Positions 31,701-31,722 of a DNA stretch of 31,722 nucleotides are shown here, piece by piece; position 1 is the first letter of the stretch; every line of letters starts with the position of its first letter. Source of the stretch: JARKQH01 sp964631605 (GTDB taxonomy: Bacteria > Verrucomicrobiota > Verrucomicrobiia > Limisphaerales > UBA8199); assembly GCA_964631605.1 (NCBI GenBank), contig CAZVYG010000064.1:1-31722 (forward strand), read 5' to 3'. The position numbers and the translations under genes were made by a program. The notes beneath the pieces are model-generated. The model searched no databases. It had not been told where the DNA came from and saw only the letters and a program-made list of their open reading frames with translations.

Positions 31701-31722
31701 TCATTCCCCAGTTTTTCGGCGG

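Noticed and set aside
1..31722. tRNA, rRNA, CRISPR array or complete insertion sequence
   Set aside because: No cloverleaf-like or rRNA sequence, no regularly spaced repeats and no transposase gene were seen on either strand by reading; a covariance-model search was not possible.

Overview
The window is GC-rich bacterial DNA and most probably comes from a Verrucomicrobiota bacterium of the Pedosphaera/Limisphaerales type. That placement is inferred from several things: an ABC-GldG-DUF4340 gene cluster, many secreted beta-propeller proteins, a secreted protein ending in the FYRL-type tail common in that phylum, a YD-repeat fragment of a style I associate with it, and a Tat-exported Gfo/Idh/MocA oxidoreductase. 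A run of ten Ns at 25570-25579 shows that this is a scaffold, likely metagenome-derived.

Layout. (1) 1-9455, plus strand: the 3' part of an aldose 1-epimerase, an SGLT-type sodium/solute symporter, a GntP-type permease, a secreted PD40 propeller, a 53-residue membrane peptide, a secreted PQQ-like propeller, and a DUF2271 protein followed by ApbE flavin transferase. (2) 9604-18463, minus strand: a six-gene envelope operon reading ABC ATPase, ABC-2 permease, GldG-like protein, DUF4340 protein, AsmA-like protein and LysM-amidase. (3) 18628-22396: an HtrA protease divergent from a DUF2851 gene, which converges on infC (IF-3). (4) 22718-26195, minus strand: a secreted protein of unknown family, a Gfo/Idh/MocA oxidoreductase and a HEAT-repeat protein. 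(5) 26472-31722: a small unknown gene, a PurF-like protein, hemB, an FHA protein, carA and a YD-repeat remnant.

The most interesting point is the secreted protein at 24682-26195. Its frame is interrupted by one in-frame TGA (24808-24810), after which 41 codons of plausible protein continue to TAA. A perfect 6-bp hairpin begins 14 nt after the TGA, placing its loop 20 nt downstream as in a bacterial SECIS element. This may be a selenoprotein of an undescribed family (local context FG-U-GGTC-SYSW), although a sequencing error or nonsense mutation is not excluded.

Other points of note: a PurF-like enzyme that keeps its PRPP loop and candidate Fe-S cysteines but has lost the catalytic N-terminal cysteine; a DUF2271/ApbE pair carrying a D-G-Y-T-S-A-T motif that could be the flavinylation site; and an infC gene with no possible ATG start. 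Start codons below were chosen from signal peptides, Shine-Dalgarno sequences and overlaps with neighbouring genes.
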